Shown here in pieces: positions 47,871 to 61,373 of a stretch of DNA of 64,000 bases. The notes under the pieces were generated by a model, which saw nothing but the letters and a program-made list of their open reading frames with translations, did not search any database and had not been told where the DNA came from. A program made the translations under genes and the position numbers. How positions within the stretch are numbered: position 1 is the stretch's first letter; the number at the start of each line of letters is the position of its first letter. The DNA is from Stratiolaelaps scimitus (taxonomy: Eukaryota; Arthropoda; Arachnida; Mesostigmata; Laelapidae), in NCBI GenBank assembly GCA_019614645.1, contig JABWDB010000018.1, forward strand, positions 4,022,501 to 4,086,500, read 5' to 3'.

Positions 47871-50038
47871 TATGGGGTATGTGTGTACCGCAAACGAAAA
47901 TCATATTTTCCAATATCATTTCTAGCCAAATAGGCACTCGCACGTGTCCCCTCTTCACCCTAACTCAAACCAGGCGTCGCTCATAGTATCTATTTGCCAG
48001 CTTCTTCTACTGTTATCCAACCTCATCGCTTATGCGGTAAATTTGGTAACTTTCGAAATATCGTTGGCAATCACTCTGTGGAGAGTGGTGCTCACTCTTT
48101 GGGGCGTGTGCCACCGCCCTTGGACTGTCAGACTCATTCTGATATCCAGCTTTGATGGGGTGAAGAAATCAACACCCGCCAGCCTGGACAGGCATTGTCG
48201 CGCAGTCGACGCCCGTGCGGCCATACACGGACCTCTCTGTACCTCTGTGCAAGTGAGCTCGTATGTATGCGTTATATATACGGTTGTCACTGTGCCTATA
48301 TAAAATTTGCGTGCGATGTGGACGTCGGGGCTGGATGCTCACGCTCGACGGACATCCGCCTTCGTGTCTCCGAATAGAAATCGACAGCTGAGCTGAGCCT
48401 TTGGTCGGAGCGGGGAGTCTGGCCACCAAACAGGCCACCCGCCGGCCTGCCGCCCATCCAGCCCAGACTCGTGTTATAGTAACGTTGGCCGTGACGCAAA
48501 AGGTCAAAACAAGGTCAATAACTGCAGTCCTACCTCTGCTGCGGCCACCCCTGCGCCACGTACGGACCATTACGAAGCCTCTCACTGGCCGGCTGCACGA
48601 AGCCCGAGATTAAGGGTCGTGTGACCATGGGCCACCAAGCACCCCGCTAGCACACGCTGGTTTGACTATCCCGTGCGAAACGCGACGAATGACATTTGGC
48701 TGTGCTGGGATTACGTTGGATTCATCGCCGCGCCTGCCGTCCACGACAGCAGCGGTCAGACAGTCGGGGTACGGGGGTATTGGAGTAATCGAATGGCCAG
48801 TGGCGAAGTGGTGTCGCGAATTAGAATTAGCCGCATGCATCAGCTGCTCCTCAGATGTTACTACCGTCCGGGGTTGGCGCAGGGCGGTCGAAGTCGAACC
48901 GCAGTTAGATCTGCCACCCAGCGAGCTGGTCTGTGGTTGGCGGCCACTAACTGCTGCTGGAGTAGCTTCTGCACTGCGGTCCCCGTACCCGGCCGAACAT
49001 GATAGTATCTGACGAACAATATCAGCGCAGAACAGGCAGAATAGAGGCGTCGACTCACTGACTGGGTGAATGGAGCTAGACTGAATGAGTCTGGCCTTGT
49101 GGGGTCAACCCAGCGAGCGGTATCGTACGTCGCGGTGCTTGCTCGCTTCTAAGCTTTCAGTGACACGCGTTCCCCTACTAGGCAAGACACAGTGACAAGA
49201 GACAGAAACTGCCCTGTCCGACATCACCCATTCGCCTATTCTACCTATGCGAATACCCCCACCCGTGGGTACTCTATCGGTCAGGTTGGCTGAGGTCCAG
49301 TGGCAGCCGCAAGTACAGGATTTCAGGGAACAGTAGAATAGTCCGCCTGCCCTTGTCGTCTATATAGCTTGCCCTCTACGGCGAGCGAACTTATTCGGAC
49401 CAGCTACGTAAAAGGGCCATAGAACGTGTATTGTAGTCAATAGCGCATATGAAGAACGGGCGAAGGCATCATCGGCGTGGATGCTGACCCGCTGTCGGCT
49501 GCAGGCCTACGCCAGCTATAGATTCCACTGCGTCGCAACACTAGCGTACTTCCCCAGCGTGCGTCGGCAGCCACGGCAGTGTCTAAGTACTACGCAATAA
49601 TATACCGGCAGAAGGCTGAGGTCTCCTCATTAGATAACTGGTAAGCTATGCCGCCCTATGAAGGGTTGTGTTTCCTTTTGAACGCCATGCACGGCTTCGC
49701 CACAATGGAATGTGAACGATCCAAACATGCAAAACCGCCTCAGGGTTGCTATTTTTTCTAAACGGGTTCCAAAATAAATGATCTAATATCTCTATGGAGG
49801 GTTGTCTATATATATATATATATATATATATACAGCCGGAGCTATCTCTATTGCTAGCTACGACCTGCCTCCATCTTTCTACCAAACGTTCGATGGTGGA
49901 CCCAAAATTAGGGCCAGCGTATCTCAAAGAAGGCCATCACATGTTGTTTTCACTGTCTCTTCTGTTTGAACTTCATATTACCCACAGAGTTTTGTAGAGC
50001 TCTGAACAACTGATAGTCAGAAGGTGCTATGTCTGAAT

Positions 50039-50041
<3 letters not shown>

Positions 50042-50088
<47 letters not shown>
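50042..50088. repeat. (TA)n microsatellite
   Basis: An uninterrupted TA tract of about 46 bp in the 15-kb Ih intron. Confidence 0.96.
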
Positions 50089-52133
50089 CGCAGTAATTCG
50101 TCTGTCTTCTATTTTAGAAAGCAATTTCAACTAAGAATCATAGCGTTTTCATCCTTACAGGCGAAACATGCCTATACCGACGTGTGTACACACATAGACA
50201 CCCATACACCCACCCTTGTGGGTACTCAAGGACGTATCGCCTTCATTCAATAGATCGAGATGCATTGTCGTTATGACAGAAGCCGATGAGCCGGCAGGGT
50301 TAGCGGCGATGGTCGCCATCGTGCACGTGAGGCTCCTTCGACATTCTACTATTCTATTCTCCATGGAGTCATGTATCATGTCGCTGGCACAAACAGGCTA
50401 AGCCTCGGCCTGACTAGGCTCACAAGGCCGGCGACTTCTTTGAGGCATTGTGAGCAGATGCCGCCGCCGCCGCCTCCTCCTCCTCCACCACGTCAATGTT
50501 TCAGCATCATGTTAGTGTTCCTCTCCCCTTTACAATCGCCCGGATGGCTGACTGCTCGGAATTTCCGATGTGTTGTTCACCATCGGCACCGCCTACACCG
50601 GGCCGACTTGAGCCCAGCATTGTCAAACCGAACTGGGCGATATCTGCGATAACGTATGTTATGCGACGGGACGGAAACAGCAGCGACATCAACGGTAACG
50701 GCGGCGGTGGCTGCCGCAGCGGCGGAGAGGCAAGCGCACCGCCCGTTGGGCTGACGGCTGGCGCGGGAAGGACGGGGGGGAACGCTGTCGTGTCCTCGTC
50801 CACAGGATATATTAGATATAGGTGACTCTCCCCAGGGGCTACTCAAACATTTCAAATGTCGCTTCCTCCTTTGAACGGCTGCTGCCGAGATCGGATGGCC
50901 ATAGTGGCGAGAGCGAGAGAGAGAGAGGCGTTGTCGTTTCAACAGCGTTATCAGTCGATGTATTTCCTTCAAATATGTGTCTCATAATCGCTCCCTCTCT
51001 GCCTGCCCGGAGCAGCTCGCTATCTGCCTCGCGCAAGCAGCCTCTGCGAGGGTTTTTATTAGATTAATATGTGCATTGCTTCCATTCGAAGGGAAGATAA
51101 ACAACTAATGGATCGGCAGCGGGCGCCCATTAGTTACTGCGAGCTGCTCGGCTGCCGTCTGAAAATCCTCCGGTGACGGGTGACTCGACGAAGCAACAAA
51201 CACTACTATACTGTATTGCCTTGTGCGATGTAATAGAATATATGTTGGACTCGAGTCTAGCGCGCGTGAATTGAGAGTTAGAGGCGCAACAGTATTCATC
51301 TGTTCGATGGATGCTTGACATGGGACTATGCTGCAGAAGTTAGGTGTTTGTCTAATTGCAAGATTAAGTTAGGTATGTATGACACTTAGTTGCGTGCTGA
51401 CTTGACCGCTGGCGGGCGGTGTTTCGAGCGTCGATGGTTGAGGGCACAAAAGTGGCCTGCGTTGGCTAGCTATGCTGTGTAAGGCAATTTCGAAGGGTCA
51501 AAGGGTTTTGTCAGGGGGTCGAATCCACGGAGGAGGATTGAACTGGATGGAGAGGCTCCTCCTAGCGGGACTACCCGATAACTCGGCTTATGAGGGTCAG
51601 CTGAAGGCTAGGCTCAACGGCCCAACCTGGCTCGAGACATATTAAGGCCCAATATGGGCCGTTCAATGGGTTAAATGGTCCACGACACTTAGTGTTTTCC
51701 TGTTCCCTACTACTAACAGTTAACATTGACGGCGGGACGGCGGCGACCACACAAGCCGCCTCTGAGTGGTATATCGGTCGCCGATAAATGCCGGATGCCA
51801 GCCTCAGACGAAGGTTTTTCTTCGTGGCAAAATGGCCGTATTCGGTGTATTGCAGGATAGGTCATTCTGTGTGATGTCTAGACAACATTTATATATGTAG
51901 GCATATTCTTTGCGGAGTGGTCATTAAGGTTTGGACACTAGAGGTCTACGAATGGGATGATACGTTGTTACTGACTTTAAATGTCAGTGCAATTATTTCG
52001 TGGCTGGCTAATAAGTGACTATTCTGATCACAATTACTACCAAGTGAAATCAATTAGAGCCACGTAGTGCAAATGTCGGTGACATTGATCTAGTCGAGAA
52101 ACACCTTGTGTTGGCTATGTGCGTATCATGTGG

Positions 52134-52166
<33 letters not shown>

Positions 52167-54949
52167 TATATATATATGTGTTCGGCAAACGGGATTCGCA
52201 GAGGTTGCTTGCGCGAACGTTTCTGAGTAAGCTCAAACTGCACGGCTATTCTAACTTCTAACAGTGTCTTCCAAGAGTACATTATGATACCAAAACGACA
52301 ACTTCGGACCCAAGCGGTTGAAGATTGACACATTTTTAAGTCAGATAGCGTTGTACGGATGCGCAAAAAATGTGGTTTTGAAGCCATACCGCTGCCATAA
52401 TAGATGATGGACTACCATAATGGATTCTAATCAAATATAGAGTGCCGAGAGGCCTGCGACCGCAAATACAGAATTTTGTGTTTCCTTTCGATCTGCTGCA
52501 GAAACCATTCGTAGATGTTCAACTTGAATCCGAAATGTTCAAAATTGCACAAGCTGCCCAGAAATAGCGGTTGTATAGTTTGGTCCAAATGCACGAGGTC
52601 GCTTCGTCAGCGAGTTTGTTCATTGACCTAGCCTGTTCGAAGTCGTTTTATTATCGCGTACGACTCAAAAGCTCATCTTCCGGAAGATTCCCACCTAGTT
52701 TCAATAGGTGAGACTGTGCTTATTCTCCTCCAGGTCAGCCCTTCAGTGTGCGCATTTGGAAACATTTCTGATTGCAATTGAACATCTCAAAGCATTTCGT
52801 GGATCAGATCGAAACAAACCTCAAATACACGTTGTGCGATCGCTGTTCACTGGAACTATTCTCAACCCGTCAGACGAGACACCAAAGAAAATGAATACTA
52901 GAGATGCATAGGTCACTCGCTTGCTAACAGAGGAACTACGGATTCGTAGTTGGTCGTGGCAACCTCCAACCTTCGGAGTCCATTCTTCTTCAGCTTTCCC
53001 AGACAGTATTTCTTCACTATATGTACGTATATCGCACACATACATATATATGGCTGACTAATTGAATGACGGCTGCAACGAATTGGTCTAGGCCGTTGCC
53101 CCAAAATCAGTACATTAATCTTCACACCTGGTGAGGTGTCGGCACATGCGCATGTGGTTAGTATCCAGTGTCGTAACAACACTTTGAGTAGAATAATGAC
53201 AGTGGCCGTCCCGAAAGGGCGTCTAAACAGATTATTCTCTTGCAGCACAAATCTACAAATCTTAAATGGAAATTCGAATTTCCAATTAATTAATTTCCAC
53301 TCGAAAGGTGTCCGTTTCGCCATGAAAATGGTCGTGTTTTCAGATGAAAATCATACACACGCGACAGAAGGTGCTAAATACAGCAGTTAGCTTTTGGGCG
53401 AAACGGACTTTTTCGCTGTGATGATTTTTTGCCGCATAAAACAAGCGTGGTCCAACTCGTGATGTGCAAATTTGAGACGAATATGAGGCGAATCAGTGAA
53501 TACTTATACGATGCAGTCTTCATGTAAGTGTCTATGTGGTGCCACCGGCATAACCGCTGGGGGTGTACGAGGGCCATGGCCTCGCTGTACTCGACGAACG
53601 ATCCCACCCTCGTCTTGCGCAACCTCGCCGTGTCCACACAGAAGCTCGTGGGGGTCGCTGACTCTAACAGTGTGAATGCTTTTCGCTGGGCGGGTACCGC
53701 CTCATTAATGCCAAGAACGTGCCCGTGTAATGAGCACGTATGTGGACGACAGGATTGAGCTTCAGGGGGCTGAAGGCGAAGGAACTAAACACCGCGCGAT
53801 AGTGGGACTCCCTTACCGATTGAACGGACGCCGTAACCCAGGAGGGCCTTGTCCAGATGGCGCGCATGCGAACGGTATCAAGAGGGCTCACGGTTTATAA
53901 AGATATGATCACGCGCTCAGTAACGACGTGGATGTCATTCTTATAAAAAGGAGATTGCGAACGAAGTTTCCAGCGTTTGTCGTCCGTTACAGGATTATAC
54001 CCATTTGCTGACGATATGCAAATACAATACCCTCTTACGAGTGCATGTGCTATCTGCTCGTGTCCTCTTCCGGGGCGGGTCTCGAGACCGCAGGATCAAA
54101 ACGACATGTATTGCAGACGTTATTATTAGCCACAGGGACTAGAATAATAATAGTGATATGTTTAATAATGACACGTAAACGCATCATAACACAAATTTCA
54201 ATTTAAACCTTCGACGGAAGTTGTGTAAGTTTTACTTCTCCACATAAAAATGTACGCGTGCACCGTGATACTTATGATACACTATTACCTACAAGTTTCA
54301 CAATTAAACTGATCGTTGCTATTCGTTGCATAAAACGCCGTACATAGATCCCGCCGAAGATCAACTTCTACGTTTCATTTCCAGGGGGAACTGCAATATA
54401 TCTACGGGGGCAGTACTGTTCTGATGCGAATACGATGGTCCGGCAGAAGCATGACATTGTATCTATATATATATATATATATATATACATCCACAAGCAA
54501 CACGTGATGAGTGTGACCGTTCGTCGAACCAATCGTCGGCCTCCCGAGTCCTGCCAAACAGCGAGCGACAAATTTCGAACACTTACGCGATTTTCGAAGC
54601 GGCCCTCCTCCGTGCCTGCGATCGCGAAGCTCACAATAACTTTCGAGGAACTCGTTCGTCTGCTGCATTTGCCTCTTGCAGAGTTCGTAGTTCTGGCACT
54701 GCTACTGATTGCGCTACTGTTGACGCGTCCTATTCGCGATCCTAGCGTCATCACATATGCCGTCGTCGGTCATAAAATCGCCGTGAACACTCACTCACTC
54801 ACCGACTCAGCAATAGGACTAGCTAATCTAATGGGGACGTGTTAATCTATCACGTTGTAATTTACTAAACGGCACACCGGTCGCTCAGGGGAGATTCTGC
54901 CGATTCGTGTGACGATAGCCACTAGTCGTTGTTCTACTTTTGTGTGATT

Positions 54950-55880
54950 CTACGAACGCGGTGCGGTTAGGTGCGTTGTCGTGGCTCGTTCATGTACGGC
55001 CTCGTGCAGCGAGTGCCGAACCGATCGGGACCTTTCGAGTGTGCAAAGTGTGGTTCACACGAAATGCGGTTCGCGTTCCTGCAAAGACTCGACCGGCGTT
55101 CGACGGATTGCAGACGGTCGGCTCCCGCGGCTGGCAGCTGCCTTCCCCCTTCTCCACTGGGATTGATCAACAAATCCATACACGCCCGGGAGGATCGATG
55201 ACGGCATGCATGCGCCGCTGTTCCACCGCCTTGACCCAGTCATGGCGGTGGATGCAGCTGGTGGCAGGTGGTCCCAACAATAGCACACCAACGGAGGTTG
55301 CCACTACCGCGATCACTGGCGCTAATAAATACTATAGACGACGATGAATGATGACCACACACAGACACAGACACACGAGAGCGACGAAGCGTTAGAGCTA
55401 GCGGCCGCCGAAGAAAGAAACGCTGGCGGACGACTTGGAATGAAGAATTGATGGGGCGACTTCGATGACGGGCGACGTTTCAACGAGGCAACCGCTTGAA
55501 AGTAAGTTCACTGTGTAGTACACCGCTGCCCTTTCCACCGCTTGGTGACGACGGGGCGATTTCCGCTTTCTAATATTTTCGCCCGATCCGGGGGTCATTG
55601 GCAGGCGGGTGCGGGTTTGGCGGGGCCCTATGGGGCCGACTACACTACTGAAGCAGGGCGTTCGTGCCGCTTGCGGGAGATAGGAAATAACAGCGACGAA
55701 CGATACGAGAGGCGAATCGTTATCGTTTGTTGTTGGAGGGCAGCGTCGGGGCCGCGGTTCCTTTAGGGCGTTTTCTCTCTCTCTCGTTCACCTCACTCTG
55801 CGCTATTTCATTCCGGCGGCGCAATCGTTCCTGGGTTTGCTCTGCTGCTTCGCGGCCGGGCCTCCAACGAATGTAACTGA
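54950..55880. other. GC-rich island in Ih intron 1
   Basis: A CpG-rich stretch with overlapping open frames on both strands (up to 135 codons, 54940-55347 plus strand), none recognisable. It is followed by pyrimidine-rich CTCTCT runs (55770-55920) and a TATATAG at about 55890. It lies 3-4 kb downstream of the 64-nt Ih exon and could be a promoter-like region. This is only a compositional argument. Confidence 0.3.
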
Positions 55881-56697
55881 CATACGTTTATATAGCCCCT
55901 CTCTCTTTCTCTCGCGGCTCGATCTTCGTTCGGCGCTGCTGGCAGTTGTTAGTTGGCCTGCTAACAGACGCTAAGGGCGTGAAGTGGGTTCTAGCGGACG
56001 GATTCTTTTTAGATCATTAAGCGGGTGGCGGCAATCGACTCGGAACTGCAGCAAAGTGGAAAAGAGAACCGCTTTGGCCGTTTTGCCAACGAGAGTCGGA
56101 GACGACAAACAGAAGGCGATGATGGTGGCGATGGAAGAAGGAGGCAGTTTGACAAATGGAAAACGCAACAGTTCACATTGAACTCGGTCAATGCGAGAGA
56201 AATGGTTGGGACAGGGGTTCAACGGTTGCGAGTCTCCTAATATCTTCAACTCACACACACACACGCACACATACGCACGGACACATACATAGATATACAC
56301 GCACATATCTCTATTTACTACTTAAATGTACGCATGTGTTTGCAGAAATACACTCGTAGGAATACTGCCCAACTTCTAGCCTAGGGAGACAGAGACCAGA
56401 GCGTGGCTACTGCATATGAACTGAAGGGAGAATATTACGTGCAGTTTGCGACACTTTCGTCATTGCGAATGTAACTTGGACCGAAGCTCGTGGTGAGGGC
56501 AAACAATGCCAATTCTCATTGAGGGATACGCAGGTGGCAGGTCTGAACAACCGATCGGAGTACACATTGTCTAAGGAAGATACCTACCCTCGTACGCAAT
56601 AGCACGCAGGACGAAGCAAAAGTTGCGCGCAGAAAGTTTTACTTGCTAATTAGCGCAGTACACACAGTTCAAGTGGATACACTTGTCATGGATGTCA

Positions 56698-56860
56698 GTT
56701 GGTTGGCGTGGAGGTTGCGCCGAAGCCTTAAAGCTATGTAGATTAGAGTCACAGGTTCGAATCGCGCGGGACACGTGTGCCTCATGTAATCACAATTCAG
56801 TTCTCATTTAGAAGTCCGGCTGACCAACAGTTGGTGCAAGCGAATATGAATATGTAGAGT
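56698..56860 (+). repeat. tRNA-derived SINE (same family as 35.1 kb)
   Basis: It starts GTTGGTTGGCGTGGAGGTTG with an A-box-like head. B box CAGGTTCGAATCG lies about 50 bases on, and GCAAGCGAATATGAATATG is near the end. It shares head, B box spacing and 3' block with the element at 35143-35310. Confidence 0.6.
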
Positions 56861-56916
56861 TAATTCATTTTACAGCGACAATACGCGACTCTCATAAAGG
56901 GTTGGATTTATCTGCG

Positions 56917-57110
56917 TTTTTTTTCCTTTCTAGTTTCGGGCTGACTCTCAGACTTAAACATTTATCGTTGACGGTATTGCTTTTGCGTTGCTTCATAAGA
57001 CGGACAAACTGTAACTACAGATGTGCAACGGTGGGGATTGACCCAGTGCGCCTAAGCGCCTCCTCCGGTAGCAACGTAGGCGTACACGAATGCACCACCG
57101 GGCTCGAGAC
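56917..57110 (-). mobile_element. tRNA-derived SINE, inverted copy of the 37.2-kb element
   Basis: Read on the minus strand it begins CTCGAGCCCGGTGGTGCATT. It contains GGGTCAATCCCCACCGTTGC (a B box with one change), then TATGAAGCAACGCAAAAGCA and GAGAGTCAGCCCG, ending in an A-rich tail. These blocks occur in the same order and spacing in the element at 37245-37440. No clear target duplication is seen, and the copy is more diverged. Confidence 0.75.
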
Positions 57111-59137
57111 AGAGCTCGATCTATGCGGTCCTTAAGTGATGTCGTGCGACGATAGGGTAGCAGTGTCAGCATTGTACATACACTTTAACTTTAGCAATCG
57201 AAAGTTTGTCCAAACGTTCTGCCCATGAAGTTTTGCTAGAACGCAACCGCTGATCATAAGCCGCGTGGTAATTAGCTGGGGCAACAAACGTTCAGTTAAA
57301 GGGATTACAACGATCTTGTTCGAGCTATGCCATATTCATATGCATAACGGCTGATTTAATTATTTGCTGCGAAAAATCAGAACAGAACGAAGATAGACGG
57401 AGCGGCAAAATGCAGCTCAGGACAAAGATTCTCGCAAAGGTTTCACAGATGAGAGTTCCACAAAGGACATTTGCCCTCTTACAAGCTGAAGTCGTCTGCT
57501 CTCCTCAGGCTCGCTATCACACAGCGGGATCCTCAGTATACTGTCTACTCGTATTCAATATAGTATTAGAGTGTCACAATCCACATTTATTCGTGACGTG
57601 TGAAGCAGTAACGTCGGTTGGAATGGAGGCGATACGATCTGGTCGAGGCTGAGGTCTACGTTTGACGTGCGCGGCTAGCAGGAATCGCTTCTCCGGATAG
57701 ACACACGCGTGCATGGACCCATAGTCCACGCAATGCGCTTTGCGAAGTCAAACGGCGAGAGCACCTCGATCAACTTGTATCAAGGACGACACATCTATTC
57801 CTGATAGCGATACTCTGACCCACATCTCAGTGGTCGAGTTTCAGTTGCTGTCGATTCGGAACATTTGCCCTCGCTAATGATCAGACACATTACAAATGGC
57901 GGAAGAAACCATTTCGTGTACTTGAAAATGTAGTAAAGTCAGCTTAATCTAACGTGTGTGTATCTCTCCACTCTGTAATAGTCAGCTAGGCATTGTATTC
58001 ATTAATTACCAATTTGCAGCGTGCGTGATTCGAGTTGACTGCCTTGTCAAGACGAGTGTGGAAGCATTTTCTTCAATGGACAGGTGTTTTCAATTTTTCC
58101 AGGGAATCTACCACTCATGCCCAGCGACGCAAGGCTATTGAATATCAAAGTGCCATCGGCACTAGAGGTTCGTGTATCATTTATCTTCGTTTGGCCGGCA
58201 CAATTGCTAATTCCGACAAAAGGTACTTCGGAGAAGATTGTCCTGAGTCCTCGAATAGCGTTATTCGAAGCCACTCCACCCTGTCACGAGATTATTCATT
58301 GCGGAACCAAAGCTCTCCCAGTATCCGCCGCCACTACCTCAGTCGTATATCAGGTCGGCTCTTACGACGGCTGATAGTCTGGCTCTCACACTGAATGACT
58401 TGATAACTGTGGAGTAATAGCAGATACTAAATTAGGGCTTGGCTATCCCTGCGGAATATATAAGCGCACGCTTGGAACAGGACAAGCCTTCGACTTGTGC
58501 AAACACATCAGCTAGCTTATCAACAAACTTATATCCACTGTATATGAAATTAATGTTTACAGTCAGCACAACTTTGTCAACACGTACGCCAAACCTCGAC
58601 TCTGAGGGACTCTGCAATGGCAATCCGTACCGTCATTGTAGCCTGATATATATATATCAGAGGGATTTCATTAAATCAAGCAGCTGATATTAGTCACACG
58701 TTCAGGGTAAACAAAAAGTCGCAATGCAATTGAGTTGTTGAAACGTCGCCGGAACGCTCCGTGTGTGATTTTTTTTTCTTTGTCAATTCTGCCTCATTTT
58801 CATTATCGTTATTATAGTAGTTCATCAGAGCCGTCCAAGCTGGCGGGATATGTTAAACAATGTGAATATGTTCAACCATTCACGAATTGAGGGTAGTACC
58901 GGCCGAGAGCTGATGCTAGACAGGTCCCCGAACGATTCGAATGACACCGACGGAGCTCAAACGTTTGCAAACGTTGTTTAAGGAAAAGTTCACAATTAAC
59001 TAACGGCAGTGAAAATACAAATTGATTGTATAATATAAACCAGTCAACAACGTACACATTACTTTATGTTTGATTATAAATCGACGCAGATATAATGACT
59101 AATCTAGGTACTAATCAATTGAGGATAGAAAACTCAC

Positions 59138-59201
59138 CAAAGTTGTTCCATTGACATCGATTTGGATCTGGTTGGCATCGTGCTCGCCCACTTCGGTATC
59201 A
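59138..59201 (-). CDS. Ih: Ih exon (most upstream recognised, 64 nt)
   Basis: On the minus strand GTCTTTTCAG is followed by one base finishing a split codon. Then come 21 codons reading DTEVGEHDANQIQIDVNGTT plus L, ending at donor TTG|GTGAGT. The 3' border is phase 0 and fits the phase-0 start of the HCN-domain exon. The 5' border requires an upstream exon ending in phase 2. The sequence is acidic and polar, as expected of the cytoplasmic N-terminus. It lies on the correct strand 15 kb upstream of the next exon. It has no hallmark motif of its own, so the call rests on splice sites, phase and position. Confidence 0.75.
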
Positions 59202-61334
59202 CTGAAAAGACGTAATAATTAGTCAGTTTGTCATTGATATTCATTTAGATAAGCCTGTATAATACCATTGCGCATATTCCGCAAGATATTTGCACATGTT
59301 CACTAGATGTGCGCCCGATGGAAAACTCAGTATCACAATTAGTATGTCTATAAAAGCCTTTCATTACAAGTTTTTCATTGCAAAAATTGTTGCCAAATTC
59401 ACACTATCGCGTATTCCGTATATTGGCAGCCTTAGATCATTTACTGATTTTTGAAATACAATATTCTATATGCGGGTATATGCATACATAGATGGACCAA
59501 GTGAGAGAGGCAGTGTTTGGTACCCCTGCATCGATAATTACCCGTACAGATCACCCCCAGGGACCTATAATGATGTGTCTTATGGTGAAATCTTTTGTGA
59601 CAGTCGACCACGGGGTACATTGCTTGACAACACCCGACATATTCGCAAACTTCTTCATCGATATTCATTCGATACTTTCGAGCTAGCTTAAAGCGTAGCC
59701 TAACGCTCGAGAGGACGATACATTGCCTGGGCAACGCCAAGGTAGCCATGATGTATAGATGTATCGACCACCACCAGCGCCATGACATCGTGCGTGCGTT
59801 TATCACGTTTGACAGAGTGCACAGAGAGAGGGAGAGCGAGAGAGAGAGATAATGTGTACGCAAGATCGAAAATTCGGTATTCACCCAATTCACGTAGGGC
59901 TACCTTGAACCGGGAGGTCCCTCGAGGCTAGCTGATCGTTAGAACAATGTGGGGATTATCAAATTGTAAGGCCTACCTGAATAGGTAATCGCAACGACAC
60001 TAGTGGCATCGTTTATAGCAGTAGTTGTCTAGTTACTTCTATTTATTACGGGTAATGCTGTGTTTTGGGTGTATCACGTCGAACGTTGCACACCGTAAGC
60101 CTTTCAGATCGGACAGTCAAACGACCGTGTTGGTCACACGTCGAGACGTGAAGATGTGTCAGTTGCCATAGGTGCCCCTATCGGTTCCAGCACGAGGTAA
60201 ATCTGCGTCTTGGTGTGGAAGTTTGCAAAAAGATATAGCAGAAATACAGTGCGGACGCGTAAGCAATGGCCTGTCGATGGGCTAGGACACGATTGTCTCG
60301 TACGCGCTGAAAAACGCACGTTTTTTGGACCAAATCGTTATTGACCTAGCCTAACCGATGTCGACGAACGCATGACGAGACTGAAAACTTCCTGCACAAT
60401 AAATGAAAATAGATAACGAGATATATATATACCGGATAGATATCGGGACTGTTCAGAAGAACCAATCAATCAAGCAATTTATTTATAGCTATTGACAGAC
60501 GCTAGACAGGCTGTGATAGGGAGAACACTCATATTTTGACACCGCGTAGCTCGGCATACAACTCTCGAAGAGTAAGCCAAAACAAGGAGTGGCGCCTGTG
60601 CAAAGTTAAAGTAGAGGTGCATTTATGAGGCGTTTATAATCTCCAGATTGTTGCCGATCCGAAATCAACGCTATGGCGTGGTACATGGCAGGAGCCGAGA
60701 AGGCTCTACGTGTCTATAATGAGACAACCCCTGGGATCAGGCAATAAATATTCATCCGAACGGGAAATATGCAGTGGAGTTCGGAAGAGTTGCTTCTACT
60801 CGACGATATTGGCGCACCGACCATATCCAGCTACTTCTAAATAGCTATAGCCAATCGCCTTTCGCTAACCCGACCTCTCTGAGAGAGCAATAAGTTGGAT
60901 TCGATTGGGACAAGTTTCGAATCAGCCATCCCCTAGGCCATCAAGCCAACTCATTCACGCATGCGCAAGCGATAGAGCCGAGCCGCCCTGTCGAGCACGT
61001 ATGTCTTGAAAAGGCAGCGAAGACAAACGTGTACTTGACTCCCGTATAGACAGACGCAACTATTCAATACGGGCTCGGCTAACATCAAAGCCAAAATAGC
61101 AATTTTTATCCATAAGCGGCATTGTTAGAAACTTCATCACTTCGAACTGACTATTTTTTTAAATGTCCATGTTCTGCGGACTCGTTTTTTTAAATGTTAT
61201 AGCTTGAATTGGTATTACCACTTTTTTTTTGGTGGGCCAAACTCACAAGAAGATTTGCCTGGTAACTCGTCGTATCTACGCAGACTATCTCTCACTCGTA
61301 AGGGGGCTTCACAGCTACTTGGCATTCAATCACC

Positions 61335-61373
<39 letters not shown>

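Larger units (their letters stand above)
43828..59137 (-). other. Ih intron 1 of the visible gene (15.3 kb)
   Basis: The donor is GTGAGT and the acceptor is TTTCAG. It contains a LINE reverse transcriptase, SINEs, GC-rich patches near 48110-49010, 50390-50830 and 54950-55880, and (TA)n tracts near 49805-49832, 50042-50088, 52150-52177 and 54464-54487. In 43900-46600, 51000-54400 and 57200-59130 I see no gene. Confidence 0.85.
10066..59201 (-). other. Ih: Ih/HCN channel gene, visible span of nine exons
   Basis: This is the gene for a hyperpolarization-activated, cyclic nucleotide-gated cation channel. The exons, in transcript order, are 59201-59138, 43827-43490, 26468-26276, 24789-24550, 23382-23160, 20949-20766, 19761-19511, 17767-17442 and 11586-10066. 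Every intron begins GT and ends AG, and phases match at all eight joints (0, 2, 0, 0, 1, 2, 1, 0). The joined product is 1,112 residues from the first whole codon seen. Intron lengths are about 15.3, 17.0, 1.5, 1.2, 2.2, 1.0, 1.7 and 5.9 kb. In arthropods this family has a single gene that sets pacemaker and resting currents in neurons and muscle. The channel is a plasma-membrane tetramer gated by hyperpolarization and tuned by cAMP. The N-terminal exon(s) with the start codon are missing. Residue numbers in the exon entries count from the first whole codon at 59200. Confidence 0.96.

Noticed and set aside
53374..53758. Minus-strand ALVHPQ peptide resembling the one just before the tail exon at 11.6 kb
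   Set aside because: The shared stretch is only about 17 bases (GGGTGTACGAG-GCCA). At 11.6 kb it lies in the intron before the acceptor, so it is not channel coding sequence. Probably coincidence.
58035..58687. Cluster of frames on both strands near 58.1-58.7 kb with mildly protein-like composition
   Set aside because: No motif of transposase, reverse transcriptase, protease or channel sequence could be identified, and frames on both strands are equally open.
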